DNA of 64,000 nt from JAZOXB01 sp040096185 (GCF_040096185.1 NZ_JBBMFF010000270.1:40277-104276); one strand, 5' to 3'. Counted from the stretch's first letter, positions 53,476 through 61,222 are shown. The notes: generated by a model from the letters alone, not told the origin. A program made the numbers and translations.

Positions 53476-53560
53476 GCGGAAAATCACAGCCCTCCGGCGA
53501 GGAGCCTTCGGAGAACGCAATGCACCATCCTCCGAGTGGTGTATAATTGCGCCCTCTTTC
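53476..53560 (+). other. oriT of the mobilizable element (MobQ/IncQ-type nic site)
   Basis: TAATTGCGCCCT at 53544-53555 matches the MobQ nic core TAAGTGCGCCCT of RSF1010 and pIP501/pSK41-type plasmids at 11 of 12 positions. As in those, an inverted repeat stands just before it (CACCA at 53523-53527 and TGGTG at 53537-53541, with CTC/GAG inside). Another repeat (CTCCG/CGGAG) lies further upstream. The rest of the 53253-53596 gap holds the AT-rich VanZ promoter region (TATAAT at 53294-53299, minus) and nothing else that I can see. Confidence 0.75.
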
Positions 53561-53596
53561 AGAGGGGCAGTCCACGGGTTGCGGCTCTGAAAGCGA

Positions 53597-53917
53597 TTAT
53601 GACCGTTCCCGGTCTGGCTCTTTTCTCTTGGGATGTGGCTTTTTCGTCCTCGCCTGTGCCTTGGCTTCGGCAAGCCTGCGCCGGATGGAATTGTCCCGAT
53701 TCTGGATAAACCGCTGCTTCGTATCAGCGATAAAGCGGCGGCACTCCGGCTCCGGGATGGCGTCCAGCTTTCGGATGGTATTCTCCACAATATCCCTTGT
53801 CTGCCGGTCACGGATAACCGGCACGATTTCTTTCAGCCCCGCAAGGGTGTCCTCTTTTGTACCGGCGGCGTACTGATAGACCATAGCCAACTCGTCTTTA
53901 GAAAAATTCATCTTCAT
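53597..53917 (-). CDS. TTRAP-family (transposon-transfer assisting) protein
   Basis: 106 residues. The N-terminus MNFSKDELAMVYQYAAGTKEDTLAGLKEIVPVIRD and KLDAIPEPECRRFIADTK correspond to the transposon-transfer assisting family known from conjugative and mobilizable transposons. The tail (KAQARTKKPHPKRKEPDRERS) is strongly basic. Its stop lies ~40 nt from the nic site. The start overlaps the upstream DUF3847 gene by 4 nt. Confidence 0.75.
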   Translation of the reverse strand: MKMNFSKDELAMVYQYAAGTKEDTLAGLKEIVPVIRDRQTRDIVENTIRKLDAIPEPECRRFIADTKQRFIQNRDNSIRRRLAEAKAQARTKKPHPKRKEPDRERS

Positions 53918-54213
53918 TCTGCGCCCTCCTTCTCTGTGCCGTTTCCGGCAAACACTTTTTCCATAAGCTGACGGGTGCTGTCTTTGTGGAACAGCAGCTT
54001 CAAGAATAGACTGACCTGTTCATCCGTGATGGCTTCTGGGTGGGGAAGGTAGCTTTCCAGCATGGCGGCTCTGGTGCAAAGCCGGTGCGTCCGTTCCTTC
54101 CGGGTCAGCGCCTTGGCCTGATGGGTCAGACGCTTTTCCTCCTGTTGCGCCCAGCGCAGCTTCTTTTCCGTTTTCTCTATCTCCTGATTGAGTGCTTCCA
54201 GCTTTTCATTCAT
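53914..54213 (-). CDS. DUF3847-family protein
   Basis: 99 residues: an N-terminal coiled coil (LEALNQEIEKTEKKLRWAQQEEKRL) and a helical basic part (TRKERTHRLCTRAAMLESYLPHPEAITDEQV...FLKLLFH) typical of DUF3847. It overlaps both neighbours by 4 nt. The domain occurs with MobA/MobL relaxases, so a mobilization accessory role like MobC is probable. Confidence 0.8.
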   Translation of the reverse strand: MNEKLEALNQEIEKTEKKLRWAQQEEKRLTHQAKALTRKERTHRLCTRAAMLESYLPHPEAITDEQVSLFLKLLFHKDSTRQLMEKVFAGNGTEKEGAE

Positions 54214-54548
54214 AAGCGGCTGTCCTCCTTCTTGGGAATGAGTACATATATCTTGTTGGGTTCCCCGAAGCCCTGACGCACCCGCAGTATCAGTCCGGCG
54301 TCCTCCAATTCATTCAGGGAACGCTTCACGGTCATGGTGCTGCGGGCAAGTGCCGCCGCCAGTTCCACGATGGGGAAATGGATAAATAAAATCCCGTTGG
54401 TGTCCTCTATGCCGGACAGGAAAACAATATCCAACATCCGGGCGTACATGACCTTGGCGGTGCTGCTGATCGGGAGCCGCAGCATGGCTCTCGGCAGCGG
54501 CATACAGGGCGGCAGGGTGGTGTCTGCGGTCATAAATTCAACTTTCAT
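54210..54548 (-). CDS. Replication-initiator-like helix-turn-helix protein
   Basis: 112 residues. It has LPRAMLRLPISSTAKVMYARMLD, then FPIVELAAALARSTMTVKRSLNELEDAGLILRVRQGFGEPNKIYVLIP. This is a winged helix like the N-terminal part of RepA-type initiators of Gram-positive plasmids and elements. It is shorter than full initiators, so it may be the DNA-binding part of a replication system completed by the primase and VapE proteins, or a regulator. Confidence 0.7.
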   Translation of the reverse strand: MKVEFMTADTTLPPCMPLPRAMLRLPISSTAKVMYARMLDIVFLSGIEDTNGILFIHFPIVELAAALARSTMTVKRSLNELEDAGLILRVRQGFGEPNKIYVLIPKKEDSRL

Positions 54549-54740
54549 TCAATCGGTGTCCTCCTTTACTTTTCGTTTTGAGCGTTTGGAAAGATAATGG
54601 GGGCAGTCCACAATGACCGCCCGGAAACTCTGCTTGCAAGTACGCTGACATTTCCGGCAAAGGTCGTTGTACGTTACCCGCCCCCGTTCATTGAGGAAGA
54701 AGGACAGTTCCAGCTTCCTCTTTTTCGGCATTCTCGGCAT
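54549..54740 (-). CDS. Small cysteine-containing protein of unknown function
   Basis: 63 residues: basic start MPRMPKKRKLELSFF, then YNDLCRKCQRTCKQSFRAVIVDCPHYLSKRSKRK. Four cysteines (two in CRKC, plus TCK and DCPHY) could bind one zinc ion. It ends directly before the initiator-like gene. A small nucleic-acid-binding protein is plausible. Confidence 0.6.
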   Translation of the reverse strand: MPRMPKKRKLELSFFLNERGRVTYNDLCRKCQRTCKQSFRAVIVDCPHYLSKRSKRKVKEDTD

Positions 54741-55273
54741 GGTGCCTCCTTAAACAAAAATCCGCCCATTTCAGCCGTAACAGCCGCAATAGACGGATAG
54801 CAGATTTTAGTGTCGTGTTTCGGGGCGATTTTCAGGGAAAAAGCGGCCATAGAACCGCCCGGAAATCCCCTGTAGTATTACGGATAGGGTAGACTACGCC
54901 CTATCGGATTGTTGTGTTTCGGTATCAATTCGGTGTTCATTTTCGCCGGTTCTCCCTGATGTCGTTCCTGCCCCTGGCTCTCACAACGGCGTTTCGCTCC
55001 CTTTGGTACGCTCGTTGCGGTCAGGGTTCCTCCATTTCCCTGCCGCAAGTCGTTGCGCTACATCGCCGGGGAGCATATCCCATACAGGCCGGTCATTCGA
55101 TTGGAATAATCCATCGATGAACTACCTGTATCATAGAACATTTTTGTTCCCTGTGCCGTATATCCACAAAGTAGGATTTCGGGGCGAAAAACGGAAATTT
55201 CCACGATTATGGAAAGTATGGTATAATCCAGTTAGCGGCAGGAAAACAGCCGCCGGAAAGGAGTGAGCGCCCT
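54741..55273. other. 530-nt control region between divergent gene sets
   Basis: This gap separates the minus-strand replication/mobilization genes from the plus-strand regulator. It contains a GATAGGG/CCCTATC hairpin (54883-54905), a GCGG/CCGC hairpin with a T-run in the minus direction near 54841-54860, and the regulator's promoter/operator at 55193-55227. No convincing gene is seen. A replication origin here cannot be excluded. Confidence 0.4.
55193..55227 (+). promoter_or_regulatory. Promoter with two overlapping palindromes before the XRE gene
   Basis: GGAAATTTCC (55193-55202) overlaps TTTCCA-N6-TGGAAA (55198-55215), and TATAAT follows at 55222-55227. The palindromes cover the -35 area, as expected for self-repression by the XRE protein 47 nt downstream. 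Confidence 0.6.
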
Positions 55274-56086
55274 ATGCTGAAAGCGACTACCATACAGGAA
55301 CGCCTTTGGGAGTTACGCAAAGATAAGGGCTTAAATCTGGAAGAACTGGCGCAGCAAACCGGCATTTCAAAGTCAGCCCTCGCCAGCTATGAAGCCAACG
55401 ACAATAAGGAAATCAACCACGGCAATCTTATCACGCTGGCCGACTTCTATGAGGTATCTCTTGATTACCTGTTCTGCCGGACAGAAAACCGGGAGCAGAT
55501 AAACACGCCCCTGATGGAACTGCACCTGAATGATGAAATGGTGGCGCTGCTAAAGAGTGGCCGTATCAATAACCGGCTCCTGTGTGAGATTGCTACCAAT
55601 GATAAATTTGAGCAGCTTATGACCGACACGGAGATATACATAGACGGCCATGCAACCTCCACCTTTCGCACCCTTTATGAGTCTTTGGAAGAACAGCGGC
55701 AGACCATCATCCAGAAATACAAGCAGGCGGAAGATGATTTCTATTCAAAGACTATCCTTGCCGCAGAGGTAAAGGAAGAAGATTTCTTCTGTCATGTGAC
55801 GCACAAAACATGGGACGCCATTCTCCATGACATACGGAAAGCCCATGAGCATGACATTGACAGTACGCCGGATTACTCTGCCGCAAAGAAAGTGGCGATG
55901 GATATTCGGAAAGCCATTCAATCCTCCGGGGATTATCTCGGAAAGGTGTGGGCGGTCATTTTCAATATGCTCGGCGTTGATTTCTACAAGCTGCCGCCGG
56001 ATGAACAGAAGATATTGAAAAAGATATTGTCAAAAGCGCCGAACATTAAAAACAGCCCCTTCAACTTCCGGCGCAAGAGAAAATGA
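55274..56086 (+). CDS. XRE-family regulator with long C-terminal domain
   Basis: 270 residues. Helix-turn-helix at 7-62 (LWELRKDKGLNLEELAQQTGISKSALASYEAN...LITLADFYEVSLDYLFCRT). The rest (~70-270) is a helical domain with HVTHKTWDAILHDIRKAHEHD that may sense a signal or form dimers; it has no peptidase motif. AAAGGAGTGAG lies before the ATG. It is encoded opposite to the rest of the element and is the probable master repressor. Confidence 0.85.
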   Translation: MLKATTIQERLWELRKDKGLNLEELAQQTGISKSALASYEANDNKEINHGNLITLADFYEVSLDYLFCRTENREQINTPLMELHLNDEMVALLKSGRINNRLLCEIATNDKFEQLMTDTEIYIDGHATSTFRTLYESLEEQRQTIIQKYKQAEDDFYSKTILAAEVKEEDFFCHVTHKTWDAILHDIRKAHEHDIDSTPDYSAAKKVAMDIRKAIQSSGDYLGKVWAVIFNMLGVDFYKLPPDEQKILKKILSKAPNIKNSPFNFRRKRK

Positions 56087-56089
56087 AAA

Positions 56090-56140
56090 CTGCCGTTGTG
56101 GGAATGGGTGTTCCTGCAACGGCAGCTTTGGCTTTCTTTA
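56090..56140 (+). terminator. Terminator of the XRE gene
   Basis: CTGCCGTTG/CAACGGCAG form a 9-bp stem with an 18-nt loop, followed by CTTTGGCTTTCTTTATT. Confidence 0.65.
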
Positions 56141-56170
56141 TTCAGTTTTTCAGCTTATCGGTCAAACTTA

Positions 56171-57064
56171 TTATTTCACATAGATTTCTGAAATGGTATC
56201 TTCCACACCATTGATCTGCAATCTTACATGGATTTTCCCGTTTTCAAATTCACTCAAAGAATACTCTAAGGGGTCGGAAAGATTTGTGACATCAAAGGAT
56301 TTTGATACATCACCCTGCACCAGCCACAAAGTAAGTGATGCTCCATCAGGCACCGTTTCGCAAGAAATATCAGCGTGAAGCATTTGAGTTTCTGCGTCAT
56401 CTACCATCATGTTTTGTTCTTTCACAAATCCATCACTGGCACTTCTAAAATCCAACTTCCAAACACCATTCAGATAAGTGTCATAATTCATGCTGATTGT
56501 TCCCAAATTCCAAACTCGGTCGTTCGATGTAACATCCGTATTTACACCATTTCCGGTAGCAGCACTGACAATAAACCCTGTCAGGCAGACCAACATAAGC
56601 ACCATACTGATAATACCGGCAACAATAAATTTTAAGTGGTGGGTTTCCTGTTTAACCATAACGCCATTATTCTCCTTGTTTTCAATATGCGTTCCGCATT
56701 CTTCACAATATTCTGCTTTCAATGAAATTCGATGCCCGCAGGCAGGACACGTTGCTTTTATCTCTGAACGGCGCAGAAAATAAATCAGCAAGCCAATAAA
56801 AGGAGTTGCGATAAAAACTACAATCGCCCACAATACCGGGTCGTCGCCCCGCTTTTTACAATCCTGATATACCCATGCTGCAAAGAAGCCACAAGTACAT
56901 AGGGCGAAAAGAATAAAGCAAAGAAGCAGAATGGGAAGCAGCATGGAAAGGCCGCTAAAGCCATCGCTTTTCAGAAAATACAGTCCAAACCGCAGGAAAA
57001 TTAACAGTAGAATAACTGGAATGCCGATATAAAGCGGAAGTTTGTTCTTTTTTGTATGATTCAC
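56171..57064 (-). CDS. Zinc-ribbon membrane protein of the sigma cassette
   Basis: 297 residues. Two N-terminal membrane helices, a PLDc_N-like helix pair (AAWVYQDCKKRGDDPVLWAIVVFIATPFIGLLIYFL), a zinc ribbon (CPACGHRISLKAEYCEECG), a third membrane segment (~147-168) and an outside C-terminal beta-rich domain of ~125 residues. It overlaps the anti-sigma-like gene start-to-stop (ATGA). Topology suggests a sensor or effector in the envelope controlled by the sigma factor. No known enzyme motif in the outer domain. Confidence 0.7.
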   Translation of the reverse strand: MNHTKKNKLPLYIGIPVILLLIFLRFGLYFLKSDGFSGLSMLLPILLLCFILFALCTCGFFAAWVYQDCKKRGDDPVLWAIVVFIATPFIGLLIYFLRRSEIKATCPACGHRISLKAEYCEECGTHIENKENNGVMVKQETHHLKFIVAGIISMVLMLVCLTGFIVSAATGNGVNTDVTSNDRVWNLGTISMNYDTYLNGVWKLDFRSASDGFVKEQNMMVDDAETQMLHADISCETVPDGASLTLWLVQGDVSKSFDVTNLSDPLEYSLSEFENGKIHVRLQINGVEDTISEIYVK

Positions 57065-57438
57065 GCTAATGCACCTCTTTTCTCAACACGGATTGTTATA
57101 TCCTCTTTCATATTTGTCCTTTTAACACCAACGATGGTAAGCAAAACGCCTGCCAGTCCAATGTAGAAACAGATACCAGCAGCAAAGTAAGATAAATAAG
57201 TGTTGCTGATTACTATTAGTGCTACACCTGCCAGCATAATAAATGTAACTAAGTTCAAAATCATCGGCAAATACCAAAGAGAAAAACCGCGTGTGGCGGG
57301 TTGCTTTCGCATTGCCGTTTCCTTTTGATACAATGTCGCTTTCAGTTTGTTGTTCAACTCCGGGTCTGGTTCGTCAGCCAGTTTCATAGAAGCCCGGATG
57401 ATTTCATCAATTTCTGTATTGAAAAGGTCATTTTTCAT
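57061..57438 (-). CDS. Membrane protein, probable anti-sigma factor
   Basis: 125 residues. A soluble N-terminus (~50 residues, DEIIRASMKLADEPDPELNNKLKATLYQKE) precedes two or three membrane helices (LWYLPMILNLVTFIMLAGVALIV, YFAAGICFYIGLAGVLLTIVG). It starts inside the end of the sigma gene (11-nt overlap). Small membrane proteins coded directly after an ECF sigma gene are usually its anti-sigma factor; the classical zinc-binding ASD motif is not present, so this is inferred from context. Confidence 0.6.
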   Translation of the reverse strand: MKNDLFNTEIDEIIRASMKLADEPDPELNNKLKATLYQKETAMRKQPATRGFSLWYLPMILNLVTFIMLAGVALIVISNTYLSYFAAGICFYIGLAGVLLTIVGVKRTNMKEDITIRVEKRGALA

Positions 57439-57952
57439 ATCCCGCTTCCTCCAATCTTTTCTTAATCAGACTTCTTCCCTTAAACAATCGGCTTTTTACC
57501 GTTCCGGGCGGTTTCTTAATGATTGTTGATATTTGCTCTACGGAACAATTAGAAAGATAAAACAGTGTCAGCGGTATTCGGATTTTTTCTGGTAGGGTTT
57601 CAATAATCCGATTAACTTCTGAAATCAATTCTTTCTGCAAGTAGCTTTCTTCAATACTTTCGTCGGAATGTAAGACTGCTTCTGCTTCATCATCCAAATT
57701 ACTACATGGAGCAATCATATTTCGGCGGGCCTGCTTTCGTCTATCGCTTTTCCAAAGATTGTGCGTCAAGGAAAAAAACAGTGCTTTGGGATTTTGCCCC
57801 CAGTCAAGTGTCCATTCCATTTCTAACGCTTTTAGAAAAGTCTGTTGATACAAGTCCTCTGCTTCTGATTTGTCCATACAGAGTTTCAGGCAAAATCTAT
57901 ATATATCTGTACCGAACTCATCAATACATTTCTCGATTTCTCTTGCGTCCAA
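57428..57952 (-). CDS. ECF-type RNA polymerase sigma factor
   Basis: 174 residues. Region 2: DIYRFCLKLCMDKSEAEDLYQQTFLKAL...NPKALFFSLTHNLWKSDRRK; region 4: LPEKIRIPLTLFYLSNCSVEQISTIIKKPPGTVKSRLFKGRSLIKKRL. Length and two-domain layout are those of extracytoplasmic-function sigma factors. It heads a three-gene operon and has an ECF-like promoter just before it, which suggests self-activation. Base composition is richer in A and T than that of the transfer genes, like the VanZ cargo. Confidence 0.92.
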   Translation of the reverse strand: MDAREIEKCIDEFGTDIYRFCLKLCMDKSEAEDLYQQTFLKALEMEWTLDWGQNPKALFFSLTHNLWKSDRRKQARRNMIAPCSNLDDEAEAVLHSDESIEESYLQKELISEVNRIIETLPEKIRIPLTLFYLSNCSVEQISTIIKKPPGTVKSRLFKGRSLIKKRLEEAGYEK

Positions 57953-57982
57953 TGTTTCACCTCCATTGCCCGTTCACCCTAT

Positions 57983-58009
57983 ATTCGCCATGACTTTGTA
58001 TGCGGTTCA
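57983..58009 (-). promoter_or_regulatory. ECF-type promoter before the sigma operon
   Basis: On the minus strand TGAACC, 16 nt and CGAAT: the GAAC-N16-CG(A/T) layout used by ECF sigma factors. It lies ~30 nt before the sigma gene ATG, consistent with autoregulation. Confidence 0.5.
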
Positions 58010-58039
58010 CTTTTTTCAAAAAATTTTTTTACAGGTAAA

Positions 58040-58075
58040 ATGCCGGGGCGAAGTAGGTAGTTTCACTCCCGGCAT
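58040..58075 (-). terminator. Terminator after the small XRE gene
   Basis: ATGCCGGG/CCCGGCAT 8-bp stem with a 20-nt loop, followed on the minus strand by TTTTACC. It lies 49 nt after the stop of the XRE gene. Confidence 0.6.
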
Positions 58076-58123
58076 TAAAAGAAAACTTTTCTTATGGTGT
58101 TTTGTGAAAGATAGCAATAGCTA

Positions 58124-58333
58124 TTATTCATCGTCCTTCTCTAATTCGATTACATCTAAGATACCACAATTCAGGGCTTCGCAGATACGAACCAGCGTTT
58201 CCATGCTGATGTTTTTGCCTTTACCCATATTGGCTATCATATTTGTGGTAAGACCTGCGGCAATCCGCAAGTCCTCTTTCCTCATATTGCGCTCAACCAA
58301 CGTATGCCAGAGGGGTTTATAGCTTATGTGCAT
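58124..58333 (-). CDS. Small XRE-family regulator (Cro/cI type)
   Basis: 69 residues, nearly all helix-turn-helix: LWHTLVERNMRKEDLRIAAGLTTNMIANMGKGKNISMETLVRICEALNCGILDVIEL. AGGAGG lies just before the ATG. It is the outermost gene at the right end of the mobilizable element, ~140 nt from the right repeat. It may control the end promoters or the sigma cassette. Confidence 0.85.
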   Translation of the reverse strand: MHISYKPLWHTLVERNMRKEDLRIAAGLTTNMIANMGKGKNISMETLVRICEALNCGILDVIELEKDDE

Positions 58334-58375
58334 TTATCCTCCTGCCTTCCTCCCGGTTCCGGGGTTCCTGTTCCC

Positions 58376-58404
58376 ATTATAACAAAGTTCTTGCTATTCC
58401 ACAA
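58376..58404 (-). promoter_or_regulatory. Sigma-A promoter of the small XRE gene
   Basis: TTGTGG, 17 nt, TATAAT on the minus strand, ~43 nt before the ATG. Confidence 0.65.
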
Positions 58405-58469
58405 ACATTTCTTGACACAATCGCCGGTTCCGTCTGGATTGTGCTTTTCCTTTCTTTTCTTGATTACAT

Positions 58470-58628
58470 CTACTTAGCCATAAGCTGCTTGATCCCCTGG
58501 GATTTTGCACCGGGGTTGTCGTTGCCGTAACCTTCCAAAAGGTTGATGACACCCCATGCGCCGAGACCCGCGCCCAGGGCGATCACGAGAATTTTCAGCG
58601 TGTCAATCGCGCTTGTAAAAAAAGCCAT
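58470..58628 (-). pseudogene. Maff2-family gene, 5' part (split by the mobilizable element)
   Basis: 52 codons from ATG 58628 (AAGGAGGA upstream): MAFFTSAIDTLKILVIALG, one membrane helix, then NLLEGYGNDNPGAKSQGIKQLMA and a Lys plus stop contributed by the inserted element. The remaining ~20 residues are encoded 11.8 kb away (46645-46731). Maff2 proteins are small membrane proteins coded between VirD4 and VirB6 in CTn elements and are VirB2/pilin-like in size. The truncated product lacks the second hydrophobic segment (IALVGATLIPLLSGLF), so it is probably not functional. Confidence 0.88.
58477..58497. repeat. Right attachment-site repeat (attR)
   Basis: GCCATAAGCTG followed by CTTGATCCCC; 19 of 21 positions equal the left copy at 46709-46729. 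Confidence 0.8.
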
Positions 58629-58695
58629 AAAGTTAATCCTCCTTAATGTTCATAGAATTTATTGTTGTGGCCGCATTGGGCCGGAAACGAAAAAA

Positions 58696-58742
58696 GCCGC
58701 CGCCATGTTCAAATAGAAAACCTACAAAAACATGACGGCAGC
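58696..58742 (-). terminator. Terminator upstream of Maff2
   Basis: GCTGCCGTCATGTT and AACATGGCGGCGGC pair with two mismatches; TTTTTT follows on the minus strand. The remaining bases of 58629-58871 show no gene. Confidence 0.6.
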
Positions 58743-58831
58743 ATAAGGGGCAGGACAAGACCTGCGGGGGATATTCAGTTGTCAGGGAGAATCACGAATC
58801 CGCAATAGGCGCCTCCTTTCCAAAGGGTATA

Positions 58832-58873
58832 GAAAAACCCGCCATACAATAAGGAAATGATACGGCGGGTTTT
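58832..58873 (-). terminator. Terminator at the end of the VirD4 gene
   Basis: AAAACCCGCC/GGCGGGTTTT 10-bp stem overlapping the stop codon, followed by TTTCTAT on the minus strand. Two successive terminators separate the coupling protein operon from the channel genes. Confidence 0.75.
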
Positions 58874-60719
58874 ACGCGCTTGTCTGCGCTGCCAGTTCTT
58901 CCGGCGTGATCTCATAGTTGGGGTACAGCTCTCTGGGACGTACAGGCAGTCTTGTAGACAGGTATTTCTCTATGTCAAAGGCGTTCTTTTCGTCAAAATC
59001 CGAAAGATATTTGTAATTCGGGTGTTTGGTAATGTCATACTTCCGGGACAGGAAGGGACGCACGCCCCTGATCTGCAGGAGGCATTTTCCGCCGTCCATC
59101 ACCGCAAGCTCGTCAACGGACATCAAATCTTTTCCCAGCTTTTGAAAGTTCTGCCCGTGGGATTCCTGGGTGCCCTTCGTGACGCTGGTGTTATATAGAT
59201 CAATGGTTTCTTTCCCCAGCAGGGAGTTCCAGCTTTTCAAGGTGGTTTCCTCCTTACCTCCCAGGAAAAGAGAAGAATCACAGTTGCCGATGATCGTGTC
59301 CATGTTGTCCTTATAAAGCGCTTTGAGCTGACTCTGGGCCTGCAATACCAGGCAGGCGGATATTTCCCTGGAACGGATCGTTGCCATCAGCTTTTCCAGG
59401 TTCGGGATTTGGCCTATATTGGCCGCCTCGTCGATCAGGCACCGCACATGGACCGGGAGCCTGCCACCAAATTTATCATCCGCCCGCTCACAGAGCAGGT
59501 TGAATAGCTGGGTATAAGCCATACTGACAAGGAAATTAAAGGTCGCGTCCGTATCACTGATAATAAAGAACAGCGCCGTTTTCCTGTCGCCCACCAGGTC
59601 AAGTTCCAGCTCGTCATACATGGTGATCTCCCGGACTTCCTTAATGTCAAACGGGGCAAGCCTGGCGCCGCAGCTAATTAAGATCGACTTAGCCGTCTTG
59701 CCTGCGGCCAGCTTGTATTTTTTATACTGCCGGAGGGCAAAGTGATCCGGGTCTTTCTGCTCCAGTGCGTCAAACAGCAAATCTACCGCGTTCTTGAAAG
59801 TCTCGTCATCCTCCCGGACCTCCATAGCGTTTATCATTTCCACCAGCGTGGAAAAGTTCTGCTCATTGGAGGGCGCTTCATAATAGATGTAGCCGATCAG
59901 CGCCGTATAGAGCAGTGTTTCGGCCTTGACCCAGAAATCGTCTCCCGATTTCCCTTCGCCTTTCGTGTTGGCGATCAGCACCGTTACCAGTTTGAGAATG
60001 TCCTTCTCATTGTGGATATACGCAAAAGGGTTATAGTGCATACTCTTTGAGAAATTGATGGTGTTGAATACCTTGATTTTATACGGCTCATACACGATCT
60101 TACCATTCTTGCCACGGACCGGCTTTCCGTCCTTATCCAGCTTCGGTGTGCCCCGGCTTAACAGCTTTCCAACCTCAATCAAGACCGTGCCCTTCGGATC
60201 GGTAACGACATAGGAGCTGTGCATCTGCATGAGATTGGGCTTGATAAAAAACCTCGTTTTGCCGGAGCCGGAACCGCCGACCACCAGCACATTTTTATTC
60301 CGGGCGTTGGCCGGGTTCTTCGGCCTGCCGGACATCATAAGCCCCTCGCTCTGCGTCAGAATGATGTTGTTTTCCGGTTTTTGGTCCATAAACGGTGCAA
60401 TATCCGTTTTGCTGCCCCAGCGGGCAGAACCGTATTCCACATTTTTACGGTACTTTTTTGCGTCCTTTCCTTTGAGATACACCGCCAGCCTCATAATGAC
60501 CGCACCGCAGAGCCCCACCAGCCAATCCAGCGCCGCACCGGGCCACATGCTCTGAAAGGCCAAAGTGAAGCCTTCACTTAGCCCCAGCAGTTTTTGCGAA
60601 GCATCCGCTCCGGGAGCCAGCCGTACCGTCTGGCCCAGCTTTGCGAATACCAAAAGGAACAGAAGGTAAGGCAGGTGGAGGATCACCTGCTTTTTCAGGG
60701 TGACCGTATCTATCTTCAA
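58872..60719 (-). CDS. VirD4-like coupling protein (CD1115 family, PcfC-like)
   Basis: 615 residues. Two N-terminal membrane helices (~11-29, 62-80), then the P-loop ATPase: Walker A VVGGSGSGKTRFF (148-155), Walker B CLIDEAANIGQIPNLEKLMATIRSREISACLVLQAQSQL, and the later GNCDSSLFLGG. This is the coupling protein that collects relaxase-DNA and other substrates and passes them to the channel. The ATG overlaps the stop of the PcfB gene (ATGA). Confidence 0.95.
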   Translation of the reverse strand: MKIDTVTLKKQVILHLPYLLFLLVFAKLGQTVRLAPGADASQKLLGLSEGFTLAFQSMWPGAALDWLVGLCGAVIMRLAVYLKGKDAKKYRKNVEYGSARWGSKTDIAPFMDQKPENNIILTQSEGLMMSGRPKNPANARNKNVLVVGGSGSGKTRFFIKPNLMQMHSSYVVTDPKGTVLIEVGKLLSRGTPKLDKDGKPVRGKNGKIVYEPYKIKVFNTINFSKSMHYNPFAYIHNEKDILKLVTVLIANTKGEGKSGDDFWVKAETLLYTALIGYIYYEAPSNEQNFSTLVEMINAMEVREDDETFKNAVDLLFDALEQKDPDHFALRQYKKYKLAAGKTAKSILISCGARLAPFDIKEVREITMYDELELDLVGDRKTALFFIISDTDATFNFLVSMAYTQLFNLLCERADDKFGGRLPVHVRCLIDEAANIGQIPNLEKLMATIRSREISACLVLQAQSQLKALYKDNMDTIIGNCDSSLFLGGKEETTLKSWNSLLGKETIDLYNTSVTKGTQESHGQNFQKLGKDLMSVDELAVMDGGKCLLQIRGVRPFLSRKYDITKHPNYKYLSDFDEKNAFDIEKYLSTRLPVRPRELYPNYEITPEELAAQTSA

Positions 60720-61186
60720 CGCTCCGGCCCTCCATGCTCCTTATTCTTTACCTTGTCACGGCCAAGCGCCTGTGCCAGCTCTTTGAATTTGGCAAGCTGG
60801 GAAAGCAGCGACGGCCTGGTGCTACGGGCAAGGTCTTTTCTTGTATATTCCTTAAATGCCGCGGTCAGGGCGTCCGCCTGGTTTGCCTTGAAATACACCG
60901 TCCATTTGGGCGGATCCGTGCCGGGGTCTTTTTCAATGTGATAGCGGACCTCATGCTTTTTGGCGATCCGTTCAAAAGAGCGAATCCGTCCGGTCACTTC
61001 AATGGTACTGGCGCCGGGGTCCCTGGCGGTCAGCCGCTTCATGCTGTTGCGGCCAACTTTCGGGGTATTGCGGCTATGCTCCATCTTTTGAAGCGCGGCG
61101 GCAATGGCCGCTTTCAGCACCCGCCCGGACAGCTTTGCCGCCTGGACCGTGACCGACATGGTTCTTTGTTCAATATCTTCCTGCAC
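60716..61186 (-). CDS. PcfB-like relaxosome/coupling accessory protein (DUF3801)
   Basis: 156 residues from a GTG at 61186 (AAGGAGGATGTAG upstream). Pattern TVQAAKLSGRVLKAAIAAALQKM, GRNSMKRLTARDPGASTIEV, IRSFERIAKKHEVRYHIEKD, WTVYFKANQADALTAAFKEYTRK is DUF3801/PcfB. The PcfB protein of pCF10 bridges relaxase and coupling protein. The C-terminus holds STRPSLLSQLAKFKELAQ and a basic end, the same [KR]PSLxxxL motif as in several accessory proteins here. Stop overlaps the virD4 start. Confidence 0.88.
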   Translation of the reverse strand: MQEDIEQRTMSVTVQAAKLSGRVLKAAIAAALQKMEHSRNTPKVGRNSMKRLTARDPGASTIEVTGRIRSFERIAKKHEVRYHIEKDPGTDPPKWTVYFKANQADALTAAFKEYTRKDLARSTRPSLLSQLAKFKELAQALGRDKVKNKEHGGPER

Positions 61187-61222
61187 CTACATCCTCCTTC
61201 CTGAAAAAATATAGTCTGTTCA

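Larger units (their letters stand above)
46709..58497 (-). mobile_element. 11.8-kb mobilizable element inserted in Maff2
   Basis: It splits Maff2 between codons for LMA and GGG and is flanked by 21-bp imperfect direct repeats (46709-46729 and 58477-58497; 19 of 21 identical). Contents: serine recombinase at one end, VapE ATPase, CHC2 primase, MobQ relaxase with its nic site, VanZ-family gene, TTRAP, DUF3847, a replication-initiator-like protein, regulators and a sigma-factor cassette. It has no secretion channel genes, so it should be mobilized by a helper such as the surrounding ICE. Confidence 0.9.
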
